The notes under the pieces were generated by a model. It ran no database searches. It was not told the DNA's origin and saw only the letters and a program-made list of their open reading frames with translations. Shown here piece after piece: positions 34,901 to 43,252 of a stretch of 64,000 bases of DNA (its first letter is position 1; every line of letters begins with the position of its first letter). Where the stretch lies: assembly GCF_015645465.1 (NCBI RefSeq), contig NZ_JADOEL010000009.1, positions 1 to 64,000 of the forward strand, written 5' to 3'. The translations under genes and the position numbers were made by a program. This DNA comes from Herminiimonas contaminans. Its GTDB lineage: Bacteria; Pseudomonadota; Gammaproteobacteria; Burkholderiales; Burkholderiaceae_D.

Positions 34901-35606
34901 GACAATTTCCTTATTTCACCGCGACATTACTGCTTTTGAATCTGAGATTGGTCGTTTTAATACAAAGCTGCAGACGGCCTTAAGTGCGGTTACCCAATTC
35001 GAACGTATCAAGGATGTACAAATTCACATTACATCAAATTTCGAAAAAGTGGATTTTATTCGTAAGCTGGAAGCCATCAATGTCTATGCCCGAGATTATC
35101 GTGCGCAGTTAGGCCGCGACCGGGCCAACACTGTTCCAGCCGAGGATATCGTTTCGCTTCTCCGGGATTTCATGAGTGTTATTGGAGGAGATGGATCTCT
35201 CGAAATTAACCTTGCATCTCATGTCACGCTACACGGCAGCGTGGTCGAGAATGGCTCTCTAAAGTCGTTTAAACGCGAATCCGAACTCGAACACGTTTCG
35301 TCTAATGGTCTAACTTCCATCATCATGATTACTCTTTTGTCCGGGTTGCTCAATATGATCCGGGGCACAGAGCGAGTGCATGTTGCATGGGTCACCGATG
35401 AAGTCGGTAAGTTTGACGGCCCAAACTTTATCGCGCTGATGCAATTGTTGAAAGATAATTTAATTGACGTAGTCACGGCATCCCCAGATATCTCACCATT
35501 GCATTACAAACGATTTGCTAATCGATATCAGCTCGATGACGGCGGAATCATCAGAATGTGCGTTCCAAAAGCAGCGAAGATTGAATTGGAAGGAGCGCCA
35601 TCATGA
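31926..35606 (+). CDS. jetC: SMC/MukB-like ATPase of a Wadjet-like system (JetC)
   Basis: A 1226-residue protein. Walker A 'GANGVGKTTT' is at 37-46; the Walker B-like 'VAWVTDEVGKFD' has Asp1158 and Glu1159. Between them are long coiled coils (about residues 260-560 and 630-1000) broken by a hinge-like region (about 560-630, 'WHLDVGVLGVPDW'). This is the plan of MukB-type condensins. In Wadjet, JetC with JetA and JetB extrudes DNA loops and marks small circular DNA for JetD to cut. Ribosome site AGGGGGTG before the ATG. The gene overlaps jetB by four bases. Confidence 0.8.
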   Translation: MTYRMRRMVLINIGTNKKTTSCLITTIDPRDGAAVIGANGVGKTTTLRLIPLFFGHLPSQIVAAGKGQEAMLRFVLPTAQSAIVFEYQRGPSDEHDIRTAVIRRRQDGTDAPEYRFFNSGFKVELFKGEDGIFLDDEQSTKAALIQQISFTQKLNGADYRSVILGLRALSKDALKLRRLAGDYAFGPKPLPNMDRLVAAMVKDHINFTDLIQVAVGMVQEELGTGTAADRGNLKLKQSKGVLAQWIIDREMCAQSINLRPRSDKLNERVSTYAQQEVFLRTTRVNVQALLRHRTAEVLGLIAKLTEIEEQRAGARIVEKNALNTLNADLKDAREISSAALIKYEEEKGKSEHFKKQDAAGWASQLSSLPALEINQLAIGEQIATFDAEAGVIEREYSTRVSTVEVQSAQECQRLEQTKAEPRRQHDRAIEDIRDREREENRQLAAKEQSANEKLENQIHKLITEKVTAKMRAQSPTVSPETSVSLGQANDRLQQHAREAKDAARLQGVLKDQYQQGKLLFDRMEITLAAAIERVSASKIELLTAEQMNAPAAGTLLATLREHPDQNWSRNLARVIDVDLLQRQDLQPHFDNSGDEGNLYGWHLDVGVLGVPDWTRDGFGKQQIVERKAAVSAAETHEKQVRIDLANASKGLNDAQEKLNAQTAQVSMFEMQDEALSNAKAVAQERFSEETKAIVSAANKMLERLNKEEQQLENQKRESRLEFASERAAIGKRATTEVGYLVTSLNAALAAIDQQIRIVEEDLAARRESLQQDRTRALEEKGIDSIKLDRLKIERDVIVGKINDVQKREVLISSYLQWLEDGGPSAVSKAENAKTNAKQVLSQYEEQKELLIATHNDAEELYESLRRAKRDSKANVESEVDSLQRLDEKLGRFAAIGSVTVDLNADSRALIGQINEGLTKLYDLEKELRDEARWLKSELSIKEGAVKSFIDISLGDINENNPVELATKLHWCQQRMGQQVIQNVNLTLESVLATISLFHRDITAFESEIGRFNTKLQTALSAVTQFERIKDVQIHITSNFEKVDFIRKLEAINVYARDYRAQLGRDRANTVPAEDIVSLLRDFMSVIGGDGSLEINLASHVTLHGSVVENGSLKSFKRESELEHVSSNGLTSIIMITLLSGLLNMIRGTERVHVAWVTDEVGKFDGPNFIALMQLLKDNLIDVVTASPDISPLHYKRFANRYQLDDGGIIRMCVPKAAKIELEGAPS

Positions 35607-36244
35607 TGGAGCAAACCCTGCGAGCACTACTAGACGGTCATTTCATCTGCACGGTTCGATTCAAAGATTCTTACGTGAGTTTGCAAGATGAGCTGATGCA
35701 GGAGGAAGTAAATGTCTGGCTGAACAAGCTCGACATGCGTTTAGCACGTCTAGGTGACGATGGTGCATTTTTTATGGCGCCGAACTTCATTTCGGCTAAG
35801 GAAATTACCAAAGTAAAAGACGAACTAAGGCAGTTCCGGGATGCATATGGACCTGCGGTAATCATGCTAGATTTTATTCGGCAATCGATGCCGGATTCCA
35901 CGGCTCTCTCGCCAGGTGAGTATATTCGTCTTGCTGACTTGGAGCATGCAGTCATCGGTAATGCGTCTATGGAAGAGCATCTAAAAAGTATTAGCTCGTT
36001 CATCAAGGGATATGCCGCACGCAACACGGTTCGTGAAAACATTAAAAAGCTGGTTGAACATTTAAAAGAAGGTGGCTATTTGATCGTGGCCAGTAGTTCT
36101 ATCGAGAGCTATCAAGTGACAGGAAAAATCGAGCAGCTTTATGCCGTGATGGCATATATCGCGGAGAACGAGGGAATACTGGGAAAACGTGTAGAGGACG
36201 AGGTAAGCGAAGAAGACATGTTCGAAGGAACGCGTAATGAATGA
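35603..36244 (+). CDS. jetB: MukE/JetB-like subunit
   Basis: A 213-residue protein between the SMC-like and kleisin-like genes, overlapping both (four bases upstream, eight downstream). It looks like two winged-helix modules: 'QEEVNVWLNKLDMRLARLGDDGAFFM' and 'NIKKLVEHLKEGGYLIVAS...YAVMAYIAENEG'. Size and position match JetB (DUF4194, MukE-like), the KITE subunit that binds the kleisin and DNA. No catalytic motif. The assignment rests on size, fold impression and neighbours. Confidence 0.65.
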   Translation: MMEQTLRALLDGHFICTVRFKDSYVSLQDELMQEEVNVWLNKLDMRLARLGDDGAFFMAPNFISAKEITKVKDELRQFRDAYGPAVIMLDFIRQSMPDSTALSPGEYIRLADLEHAVIGNASMEEHLKSISSFIKGYAARNTVRENIKKLVEHLKEGGYLIVASSSIESYQVTGKIEQLYAVMAYIAENEGILGKRVEDEVSEEDMFEGTRNE

Positions 36245-37460
36245 GGGGAGCAAGCAGGTTGCTGAGCTATTCCGAACGCTTGCGCGTCACTGTGAATTGT
36301 TGGCTGAGGCGTTTAACGGAAGTGTCGATGGTGACGACAGAAAGCGTGCAAACGCGATTGATGCACTTGTCACGGTGAAAGCCTTAAAGCCCTACGAAGA
36401 TGGTGTTTATGAACTAAATCCGAGGTTACGCGAATTTGTTGCGGATCATTTAGTCACTTACCAGGCGTATCAGAGACTGACGCGTGTGTCCGCCACAATT
36501 AAACAAGCCCGGTTGCAGTGGAGAGAAATCCGGGATTTGAGGGTTACTGGCGACTATGCTGATGTCGAAAAATTGGAACGTGCTTTTAACGACTCTGTAT
36601 CTGACATCGCGTATGCGGTCGAACGAAATCTTGAGTTGCTGCATTCTTTGGTAAATACGCAGTACGGTAACGTCAATAATTTTGCATCCAAACTAAGGCA
36701 GAACGTTTTTTACAGCAATGAAGTGGCATCGTTGCTTAGAGAGATGGAGCAGGTTGAGCAAGTCTTTACACAAGTTGCCGACGAAGCTCTACATGAAGGC
36801 ACATTGAATGTACGTCAACTGGTGAATCGACGGTTGTTGGTTCGTCTTCTAGATTGGACTCAACGTATCAAGAGTGCACAAGAAGTCATTACTCGACGAC
36901 TATTTTTGTCACGACAGCTTGAGGACCGATTGCGCCAGTTGGCAACGACGTCGCTTTGGCTACGTCAGAATAAGACTGCATCGGGGTTTGAAATTGATGT
37001 CAAGGACACAGCGCCCGCTGTTTTGTTTAAGTCTGAAGCCATTGCTGTTAAACGTCAGATCGATGTGCTGGACAGCGATTCGCTGATGCAAGATGCACTA
37101 CGAGACGCTGTTGCGCGTATACCTCCACGCGAAGTGTTCAGTCTCACAGAAGAAGTCGATCTCGAAAGGATTACAGCAAGAACGGATGTTGACGATCAAG
37201 TTGTCGAAGAACTGTTGCCACATGAGCGTGCAATCGAGGTACTGGTGGAAGAGCTCATGCAGCCGGGTGCTGGTATTTCACTGGTGGAGTGGAAAACTAA
37301 GGGATCGGATGCTGATGAATTATCGATGGAGGAGTGGTTGTTGTTCTCTTCGATACAACTGCAAAGCGAGGGGTTTTGTATCAAATACCTGGAGGATGAA
37401 GCAGAAAGCCGGATGACGTTGAATCGACAATTTCATGACGTTGTTGTATCGAGAGCGTAA
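36237..37460 (+). CDS. jetA: MukF/JetA-like kleisin subunit
   Basis: A 407-residue mostly helical protein. The start has a winged-helix look ('DALVTVKALKPYEDGVYELNPRLREFVADHL'); the middle is a helical bundle ('VERNLELLHSLVNTQYGNVNNF', 'EMEQVEQVFTQVADEAL'); the end is another small domain ('EWLLFSSIQLQSEGF'). This is the plan of MukF/JetA kleisins that bridge the two SMC heads. Overlaps jetB by eight bases and is followed by jetD after three bases. Called by context and architecture, not by a specific motif. Confidence 0.62.
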   Translation: MNEGSKQVAELFRTLARHCELLAEAFNGSVDGDDRKRANAIDALVTVKALKPYEDGVYELNPRLREFVADHLVTYQAYQRLTRVSATIKQARLQWREIRDLRVTGDYADVEKLERAFNDSVSDIAYAVERNLELLHSLVNTQYGNVNNFASKLRQNVFYSNEVASLLREMEQVEQVFTQVADEALHEGTLNVRQLVNRRLLVRLLDWTQRIKSAQEVITRRLFLSRQLEDRLRQLATTSLWLRQNKTASGFEIDVKDTAPAVLFKSEAIAVKRQIDVLDSDSLMQDALRDAVARIPPREVFSLTEEVDLERITARTDVDDQVVEELLPHERAIEVLVEELMQPGAGISLVEWKTKGSDADELSMEEWLLFSSIQLQSEGFCIKYLEDEAESRMTLNRQFHDVVVSRA

Positions 37461-37463
37461 TCG

Positions 37464-38294
37464 ATGACGCTTACCATTACACAGATCAAGTTTCTGCAAG
37501 ATCTGATTGAGAAAAGACCGCCGTATAGGCTGGCCGGTCAGGCCGCGACTTTCCTATCAGAGCATTTCGCCGTTGGAATAATCGAGGGGCGTCGGGTCGA
37601 ATACGACCAACTGCATTTTGAGACCGCGTATCAATTGCTAAAGAATGAGAATCTACCAACTGCGCGCGTGGAAAGTGGATTACGAAGGGCGCAGTCATCC
37701 AGTTATTCTGGTTTGTCAGAGAAATACGCTACGGTCCCACCGCATAAGGATTCCATTGCGGTTCGCGTAGCATCAGGAAAATGTCGTCTCGACGATGTTG
37801 AGGTATATACGCCTGCGGGAACATACCTGGTAGCGAACCTTGAAACAGCGATGCGTATCAGTGCCGATCGACTCATGGTGGTTGAGAATCTTGAGACTTT
37901 CCGTCATTTGGAGAAGCAGCGATGGATTGACTACGGTGGACTTGATGTACTGGCAATTTTTCGAGGCGATACACGGTTCAGTACCGGGGGGCCGCCATTA
38001 TTGTTGAATAGACGTAGTGAGCCAGTGTGGGCATTTTATGACTTTGATCCAGCTGGGCTGGCATTAGCGAATATGTCTCCAAGATTGGAAAAAATAGTCT
38101 CGCCGCCAGCACAGTGGCTTATTACGGCAGCGCGTCGGGCGAAAAGATTTGATCTTTATCAGGATCAGCTTTGCCAATATGAAGCCGGGCTCAATGCAAT
38201 CAAAAATTCAGAAATTCGTGAACTATGGAGTCTGATGAAGGAGACCCGAGCCGGGTACCCCCAAGAATGGATGGAAGCCTGCAAATCGAATTGA
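37464..38294 (+). CDS. jetD: JetD-like TOPRIM nuclease
   Basis: A 276-residue protein with a TOPRIM-type catalytic set: Glu141 in 'LMVVENLETF' and the Asp193-x-Asp195 pair in 'WAFYDFDPAGLALA'. JetD of Wadjet uses a TopoVI-like TOPRIM domain to cut DNA held by the JetABC motor. This copy is shorter than the roughly 390 residues I recall for type I JetD, lacking part of the N-terminal arm. Last gene of the eight-gene run. It may be a JetD variant of a less common Wadjet type. Confidence 0.72.
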   Translation: MTLTITQIKFLQDLIEKRPPYRLAGQAATFLSEHFAVGIIEGRRVEYDQLHFETAYQLLKNENLPTARVESGLRRAQSSSYSGLSEKYATVPPHKDSIAVRVASGKCRLDDVEVYTPAGTYLVANLETAMRISADRLMVVENLETFRHLEKQRWIDYGGLDVLAIFRGDTRFSTGGPPLLLNRRSEPVWAFYDFDPAGLALANMSPRLEKIVSPPAQWLITAARRAKRFDLYQDQLCQYEAGLNAIKNSEIRELWSLMKETRAGYPQEWMEACKSN

Positions 38295-38495
38295 TCGTGA
38301 TTATTTGATCGTACCAAAACGGCATATATAAGGTACCTAAATCGTACCGTCTCCAATTTTGACACAGCTGAAGAACGAATATGAAATCCTAAATCGCCTA
38401 TCTGTAGAGGCGCAGGTTATGTGACATCTAAACGATGCCGATACGCATGCTGCGAACGGCTTTTTAATCGTCAAAGGATAAATGGGAGGATTGAC

Positions 38496-39092
38496 TCAAA
38501 GCCCGTATTTGCGTTTTCTATTTGTGAATGCAGGCTCGGTTCCTTCTAAAATCTCAACCACTCGCGCTTTTATAGCGGGTGACTCAATTCCACCAGATAC
38601 ATAGTTAAATAAGTTGGCGCCCTTATCGCATGTCGCGCAAATGATTTGCTCGGCATCGCAAACCACGGCCAGATTTGGATTATGAGTCACCATGATCACT
38701 TGACGACGTTGTTTGGCCGCCTTGATGCATTTCACCAGCACTTTAAAGATCGTTTGATTGTCTAGATTTTCTTCAGGCTGATCAATGACAATTGGAATGT
38801 CGTCTTTATCCACCAGCAAATAAAAGACGAGCAATAGCAGGCCTCGTTCGCCAGGAGACAGTTGACTGATTTCTTGTCCGTCAAACGTTAATGAATAGCG
38901 AGGAATCAAGTAACTCAACCCGAACACGTAATCTAGCAACTCCTGCGGCTCGCCACCGCGACGAAGTTGGTCAACAAGTTTCGTTTCTCGACCGCTTCCC
39001 GCATCGCGTCGATCGTAACGCAGCATGTCATCAATGGTGTCTAGAAATTCAATGGTCCCGCGATCGTCGCTAAAATCCGCTTCCTTCAATAA
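38496..39092 (-). pseudogene. C-terminal part of a TrlF-like PHP-ATPase, split by the IS21-type element
   Basis: This holds the last 197 residues of the split gene. It has an ABC-type end: 'SQLSPGERGLLLLVFYLL' (signature), 'IPIVIDQPEENLDNQ' (Walker B) and 'VIMVTHNPNLAVV' (switch His). Joining it to 46837-49336 and dropping one TTAT copy gives '...NRLMNGLLKEADFSDDRG...' with no frame change. As a separate frame it could start at an ATG only inside the element boundary region, so it is unlikely to be made as a working protein. Confidence 0.88.
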
Positions 39093-39193
39093 TGAGTATT
39101 CGCATTAACCTTGCCACTCATTCGCATCTGAAACCTGCCACCTAGCCGCATCTGAAACTTGCCACCCATTCGTATTTCAAAGTTGCCATCGCC
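39093..39193. repeat. Left end of the IS21-type element: four tandem ~23-base repeats
   Basis: Units run TCGCATTAACCTTGCCACTC, TCGCATCTGAAACCTGCCAC, CGCATCTGAAACTTGCCACC and TCGTATTTCAAAGTTGCCAT. They match, in mirror orientation, the four units at 46738-46836. Multiple terminal repeats are the expected binding sites of IstA. Confidence 0.88.
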
Positions 39194-39196
39194 AAA

Positions 39197-40105
39197 CTAT
39201 GAATCACGATTCTCTTTCAAACCTAATTCTTGAATGCTCTGACGATAACGATCAATGCTCTCCAAAGTGGGCGGTCCGATATCAAGGTCCGGTCCAATCA
39301 GTGGCTCGAAGAATTTTTGGGAAGATTGAATCCTTTGCCCATTCAAAATTTGCATAGCATAGTAGCTAGCCATTTTTCTATCGCGTGCATGCGAACTTCG
39401 TTGTCGTAAATGTTCTGATAACTCGTGGAATGCTCCTGATAGACCTGGATAATTGCAGTTTTCAAGGTACATACGGCAACCGTTGAATCTAGCAAGATTA
39501 AAAACTCGTTCACGATAGAGCGTAAAAACTCTTTCACTAATGCCCCGTTTATTGAAGTCGCTTCCTATGATCAGCAGCACTCGGAAGATGCTTTTTGCGC
39601 ATTCCCAAACTTGTTCATAGTCACCACGCTCGTGATTTAAACGCAATATGACTGTCAATGCCGTCAGGCTATCCATGCTAGCTCGCCGCTCTAGCGAGCC
39701 TAAAAAGTGACGGTCGCCTCTTAAACAGATGTCATGTCTTGAGTCAAATACTAAGCCAACAATTATCGGGACCAATTGGTGAAGCCATTCGGTTGCATGT
39801 CCTTGAACTGAAGTTTCGTGTCGAAGAACAGACCACAACACATGATTCAACTCCCAGCTGGAACCTTTAACTAGCTTCTCTGCACATAGTACTAAAGCGG
39901 GATACGGCACATGCATGCCCCGCGAATATTCCAAATATCTATTGTTCTTGACGTCATCGCGATTCTCAATGATGTGCGGCTGCAGAATTCGTTGAATCTC
40001 ACGCGGCTTATAGGTGCCAAGTTCCTCGCATAAACAGTTAAACCAGTTGATCGTCCGCATCGAATCAACCATTTCATCGCGTCTTTTTTCTCGCTTAGCT
40101 GGCAT
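39197..40105 (-). CDS. Hypothetical protein, passenger of the IS21-type element
   Basis: A 302-residue protein with no domain I recognise. It is soluble, rich in Arg and Leu, and probably all-helical ('LEYSRGMHVPYPALVLCAEK', 'LTALTVILRLNHERGDYEQV'), possibly a helical-repeat fold. Its stop lies just inside the left end repeats. It points away from istA. Function unknown; an accessory or regulatory role in the element is possible. Confidence 0.6.
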   Translation of the reverse strand: MPAKREKRRDEMVDSMRTINWFNCLCEELGTYKPREIQRILQPHIIENRDDVKNNRYLEYSRGMHVPYPALVLCAEKLVKGSSWELNHVLWSVLRHETSVQGHATEWLHQLVPIIVGLVFDSRHDICLRGDRHFLGSLERRASMDSLTALTVILRLNHERGDYEQVWECAKSIFRVLLIIGSDFNKRGISERVFTLYRERVFNLARFNGCRMYLENCNYPGLSGAFHELSEHLRQRSSHARDRKMASYYAMQILNGQRIQSSQKFFEPLIGPDLDIGPPTLESIDRYRQSIQELGLKENRDS

Positions 40106-40300
40106 TTACATGTCGTGAAAGTATTAATATTTGAAAGGATACAGATAATTTATTCAAATAATTCAACAACTTAATAAATTTCCTGTTTTGCAAAGAGAGT
40201 GAAGTTAAGCCCAATAGATACAGGTTTATTTAATCACCCTTGATTGCTAAGATTGCTCGTTCCGCAAAAGATATGTGACAGCTAGATACGAAGCGAAGGT

Positions 40301-40594
40301 ATGACTGAATTTAAATTTGATGAACCATTGGAAACGCTGCTTGAGCGAGAGCTAACGAGTCGCTTTGGGCCTATGGTTTCCAATGACAATTTACGCATCA
40401 CCTTGGGTTACGCGTCTAAGGAGGCGTTTCGGCAAGCGATATCAAGAAAAACTGTCCCGGTACCGATATTCGATATTGAAAATCGAAGAGGAAAATTTGC
40501 GTTAGTGAAGGATATTGCTGTTTGGCTTGCGGCACAACGCGAACGTGCAACGCTCAACGCTTCCTCTACCCTGACGGAGGGAGAATCGTCATGA
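40301..40594 (+). CDS. Small DNA-binding-type protein (excisionase/PrtN-like)
   Basis: A 97-residue protein with the pattern 'LGYASKEAFRQAISRKTVPVP' then 'FDIENRRGKFALVKDIAVWLAAQRERA', as in winged-helix excisionase-like or pyocin-activator-like proteins. It sits between the unknown gene and istA and is closed by a terminator. A regulator of the element is likely. Ribosome site GCGAAGG near the ATG. Confidence 0.6.
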   Translation: MTEFKFDEPLETLLERELTSRFGPMVSNDNLRITLGYASKEAFRQAISRKTVPVPIFDIENRRGKFALVKDIAVWLAAQRERATLNASSTLTEGESS

Positions 40595-40622
40595 CCTAAT
40601 CTGCCTGGGAGGCAGAAACGAC

Positions 40623-40653
40623 AAAGGCTGCGAGCATCAACTCACAGCCTTTT
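40623..40653 (+). terminator. Terminator after the small DNA-binding gene
   Basis: Arms AAAGGCTGCGAG and CTCACAGCCTTT (one wobble) around a six-base loop, ending in TTTTG. It separates the small gene from istA. Confidence 0.8.
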
Positions 40654-40835
40654 GTACAGCTTTGGATAACTAGAAACGATCCGAGCTCAGTATCTCCCTT
40701 CCCATATTCCCTGTCAATACTTCGATCTCATCGAAGTGCCTTGTTGCGTGCGCGATTTCGCGACTCAATACCAATGAAAACGCCCGACTCTGCGCGGTGC
40801 TTAAGCATATTGCTATGGTCAATAGGAGAACTGAC

Positions 40836-42395
40836 ATGCGAAAAATTCGCGATGTCCTTGTATGCATATTTACAAAAGAGTTATCGAACCGCGAAACGTC
40901 CAGATATACAGGCGTCAACCGTGAAACAGTGTCGGATTTTCGGCATCGGTTTGTTAATGCCCAATTACCTTGGCCTCTGCCGGATTATATGGATGACGAC
41001 TTACTGGAGGAAAAATTGTATCCCCAAGTCAAATCGTTTAATCACACACCCACTTCAGACATTGATTTTGCAGCAGTTCATATAGCGCTTGGACAAAAAG
41101 GTGCAACGCTAGCCATCCTGCACCAGGAATGGATCGACGCTTCCCCGCCAGAAGAACATTTTGGCTATTCACAGTATTGCCGACGCTATAACGCATTTAA
41201 AAAATCGTTACAAATTTCGATGCGACAAACTGCGGTCTATGGAGAAGTAGTTTATGTGGATTACTCTGGCGCGACTCTTAGTGTTACAGATTCTCAAACC
41301 GGCGAATTGAAGAAAGTACAAATTTTCGTTGGGGTCTTGGGCGGTTCAAGCTACACCTTTTGCGAGGCAACATGGTCCCAAAAATCGAGGGACTGGATTG
41401 CTTCGCACGCAAGAATGTTTGAGTTCTTCGGAGGCGTTCCACGTATTGTTGTTCCCGACAATCTTAAATCTGCAGTTACCAAAGCGGATCGCGTTGCACC
41501 GATTATTAACGAGTCGTACAACGTCATGTGCCGCTACTACGGCATTCATCCATTTCCTGCTCGTCCAAGGGAGCCGCGAGATAAATCCAAAGCAGAGGCT
41601 GGCGTTTTACTTGCACAACGCTGGATCTTGTTTTCGCTACGCAATCGCAAATTCTTTTCACTCGATGAGATGAATCATGCAATCAGCCTGCTTTTAGAAA
41701 AGCTCAATAGAAAAACATTTCAAAAACTTCCAGGTTCTCGTTTCAGCAGATGGCTAGAGTTAGAACAACCGGCATTGTCACCATTGCCGGCTGAACGCTA
41801 CGCCTTCTCAGACTGGGGCAAGGTGCGTGCGGGGAATGATTACCACGTATGCGTAGAACGGCATTTCTACAGTGTCCCTTATCAACTTAAAGGAAGAGAG
41901 CTTGAATATTGTTTATCCAATCACTCCTTGGATTTTTTCTCAAAGGGCAAGTGCGTTGCGACACACACGCGCAGTCTTGTGCCAGATGAAACCACGACTC
42001 TAAGTCAGCATCAGCATCCTACGCATAAAGCCGTTTTGCAATGGTCTGAACCTGAAGCATTGCAGTGGGCAACTGAGGTTGGCCCTAACACTGCGCTTCT
42101 TCTTCAAGCGCAGCTATCAAAAATAAACGGGTATCTGTTCGGATATCGCATTACACAGGCCATGAAAGTCCTTCTTGCTAACTATGGCAAATCGCGTTTG
42201 GAGGAAGGATGTACGTATGCGTTTAAGAACAACATCACCGGCACGCCAGAGTTGCGCAATCTTTTATCCAAAAATTTGGATCGCCTACTAGGCCAAGAAA
42301 ATAAAGAAGTAAGTAAAGAGATCGTGCACAGCAATATTAGAGGTGCCGATTATTACAACGAACTTTTACAAACAGATAAGGAAACCGAATCATGA
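40836..42395 (+). CDS. istA: IS21-family transposase IstA
   Basis: A 519-residue DDE transposase. An N-terminal HTH ('NRETSRYTGVNRETVSDFRHRF') is followed by the catalytic Asp in 'YVDYSGATL', the second Asp in 'VVPDNLKSAV' and Glu in 'DKSKAEAGV'. The C-terminal 'HFYSVPYQLKG' is typical of IstA. It cuts and joins the element ends with help from IstB. The start at 40836 follows AGGAG by seven bases. It overlaps istB by four bases (ATGA). Confidence 0.92.
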   Translation: MRKIRDVLVCIFTKELSNRETSRYTGVNRETVSDFRHRFVNAQLPWPLPDYMDDDLLEEKLYPQVKSFNHTPTSDIDFAAVHIALGQKGATLAILHQEWIDASPPEEHFGYSQYCRRYNAFKKSLQISMRQTAVYGEVVYVDYSGATLSVTDSQTGELKKVQIFVGVLGGSSYTFCEATWSQKSRDWIASHARMFEFFGGVPRIVVPDNLKSAVTKADRVAPIINESYNVMCRYYGIHPFPARPREPRDKSKAEAGVLLAQRWILFSLRNRKFFSLDEMNHAISLLLEKLNRKTFQKLPGSRFSRWLELEQPALSPLPAERYAFSDWGKVRAGNDYHVCVERHFYSVPYQLKGRELEYCLSNHSLDFFSKGKCVATHTRSLVPDETTTLSQHQHPTHKAVLQWSEPEALQWATEVGPNTALLLQAQLSKINGYLFGYRITQAMKVLLANYGKSRLEEGCTYAFKNNITGTPELRNLLSKNLDRLLGQENKEVSKEIVHSNIRGADYYNELLQTDKETES

Positions 42396-43150
42396 TGCAA
42401 AACACGATAGACCAGCTCAATACATTAAAACTATTTGGCATGGCAGCAGAGTTGGAACGCCAACTTGGAAATCCGACAATGAATGATCTCCCATTTGAGC
42501 ATCGTGTGCGAAGCATGGTCGATCACGAGTCCACCGTTAGAGAAAATAAGCGGCTTCAAATGTTGCTTAAAAAAGCGAAATTGCCGATCGGGGCTTCCAT
42601 CGAAGATATCGACTACCGAACATCTCGAGGTTTAGATAAACCGACCATGCTTTCTCTTACGAATCTTGACTGGGTTAGACAGCAAAATAATTTGGTCATT
42701 ACCGGCCCCACTGGTACGGGAAAAACATGGCTTGCATGTGCTCTCGCCAATTACGCATGCAGGCTAGGGCTTTCGGCACATTTCGTGCGTGTGCCGATGC
42801 TAATGGAAAACCTGCTTTCGGCGCGCGCCTCAGGCTCGTTTAGTCTGCGATTGGAACAATTAAAGAAAATTGAACTTCTGATATTAGATGACTGGGGAAT
42901 CGAGACTTTTTCCAAGCGAGCTCAAAATGATTTGCTTGAACTGGTCGATAGCCGTCTAGGGATAAGATCTATGATCATCACCAGTCAATTCCCAATGAGT
43001 CACTGGCATGACGCGCTGGATAATAAAACTGTCGCAGATGCAATCATGGATCGTATCGCACACAGTTCTTACACGCTGCAGTTGAGTGGGGAGTCGTTAA
43101 GAAAAATTAAGGGTGCAACAAGGAAATCAAATAAGACAATTAGCCCTTGA
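42392..43150 (+). CDS. istB: IS21-family helper ATPase IstB
   Basis: A 252-residue AAA+ ATPase with Walker A 'ITGPTGTGKTWLA', Walker B 'LLILDDWGIE' and 'IITSQFPMSHWHDAL', all standard for IstB. It loads target DNA for IstA. Coupled to istA by the ATGA overlap. Length is normal for the family. Confidence 0.95.
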   Translation: MMQNTIDQLNTLKLFGMAAELERQLGNPTMNDLPFEHRVRSMVDHESTVRENKRLQMLLKKAKLPIGASIEDIDYRTSRGLDKPTMLSLTNLDWVRQQNNLVITGPTGTGKTWLACALANYACRLGLSAHFVRVPMLMENLLSARASGSFSLRLEQLKKIELLILDDWGIETFSKRAQNDLLELVDSRLGIRSMIITSQFPMSHWHDALDNKTVADAIMDRIAHSSYTLQLSGESLRKIKGATRKSNKTISP

Positions 43151-43203
43151 TTTCACCCATACGCAAGAGAACTTTGCATCGAAATGATTAGTTATTCAAT
43201 CTA

Positions 43204-43235
43204 GAGGAGCCGCAGATACACTTCGACGGCTCCTC
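43204..43235. terminator. Hairpin between istB and the UspA gene
   Basis: Perfect arms GAGGAGCCG and CGGCTCCTC with a 14-base loop, between two convergent genes. The T-rich tail is weak on both sides, so it may act in both directions only partly. Confidence 0.55.
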
Positions 43236-43252
43236 ACTTTCATTTAGGACTA

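Noticed and set aside
39093-39193. Possible CRISPR array (four repeats of about 23 bases)
   Set aside because: The units follow without spacers, vary in sequence and are mirrored at 46738-46836; they are transposon-end binding sites. No cas genes are present.
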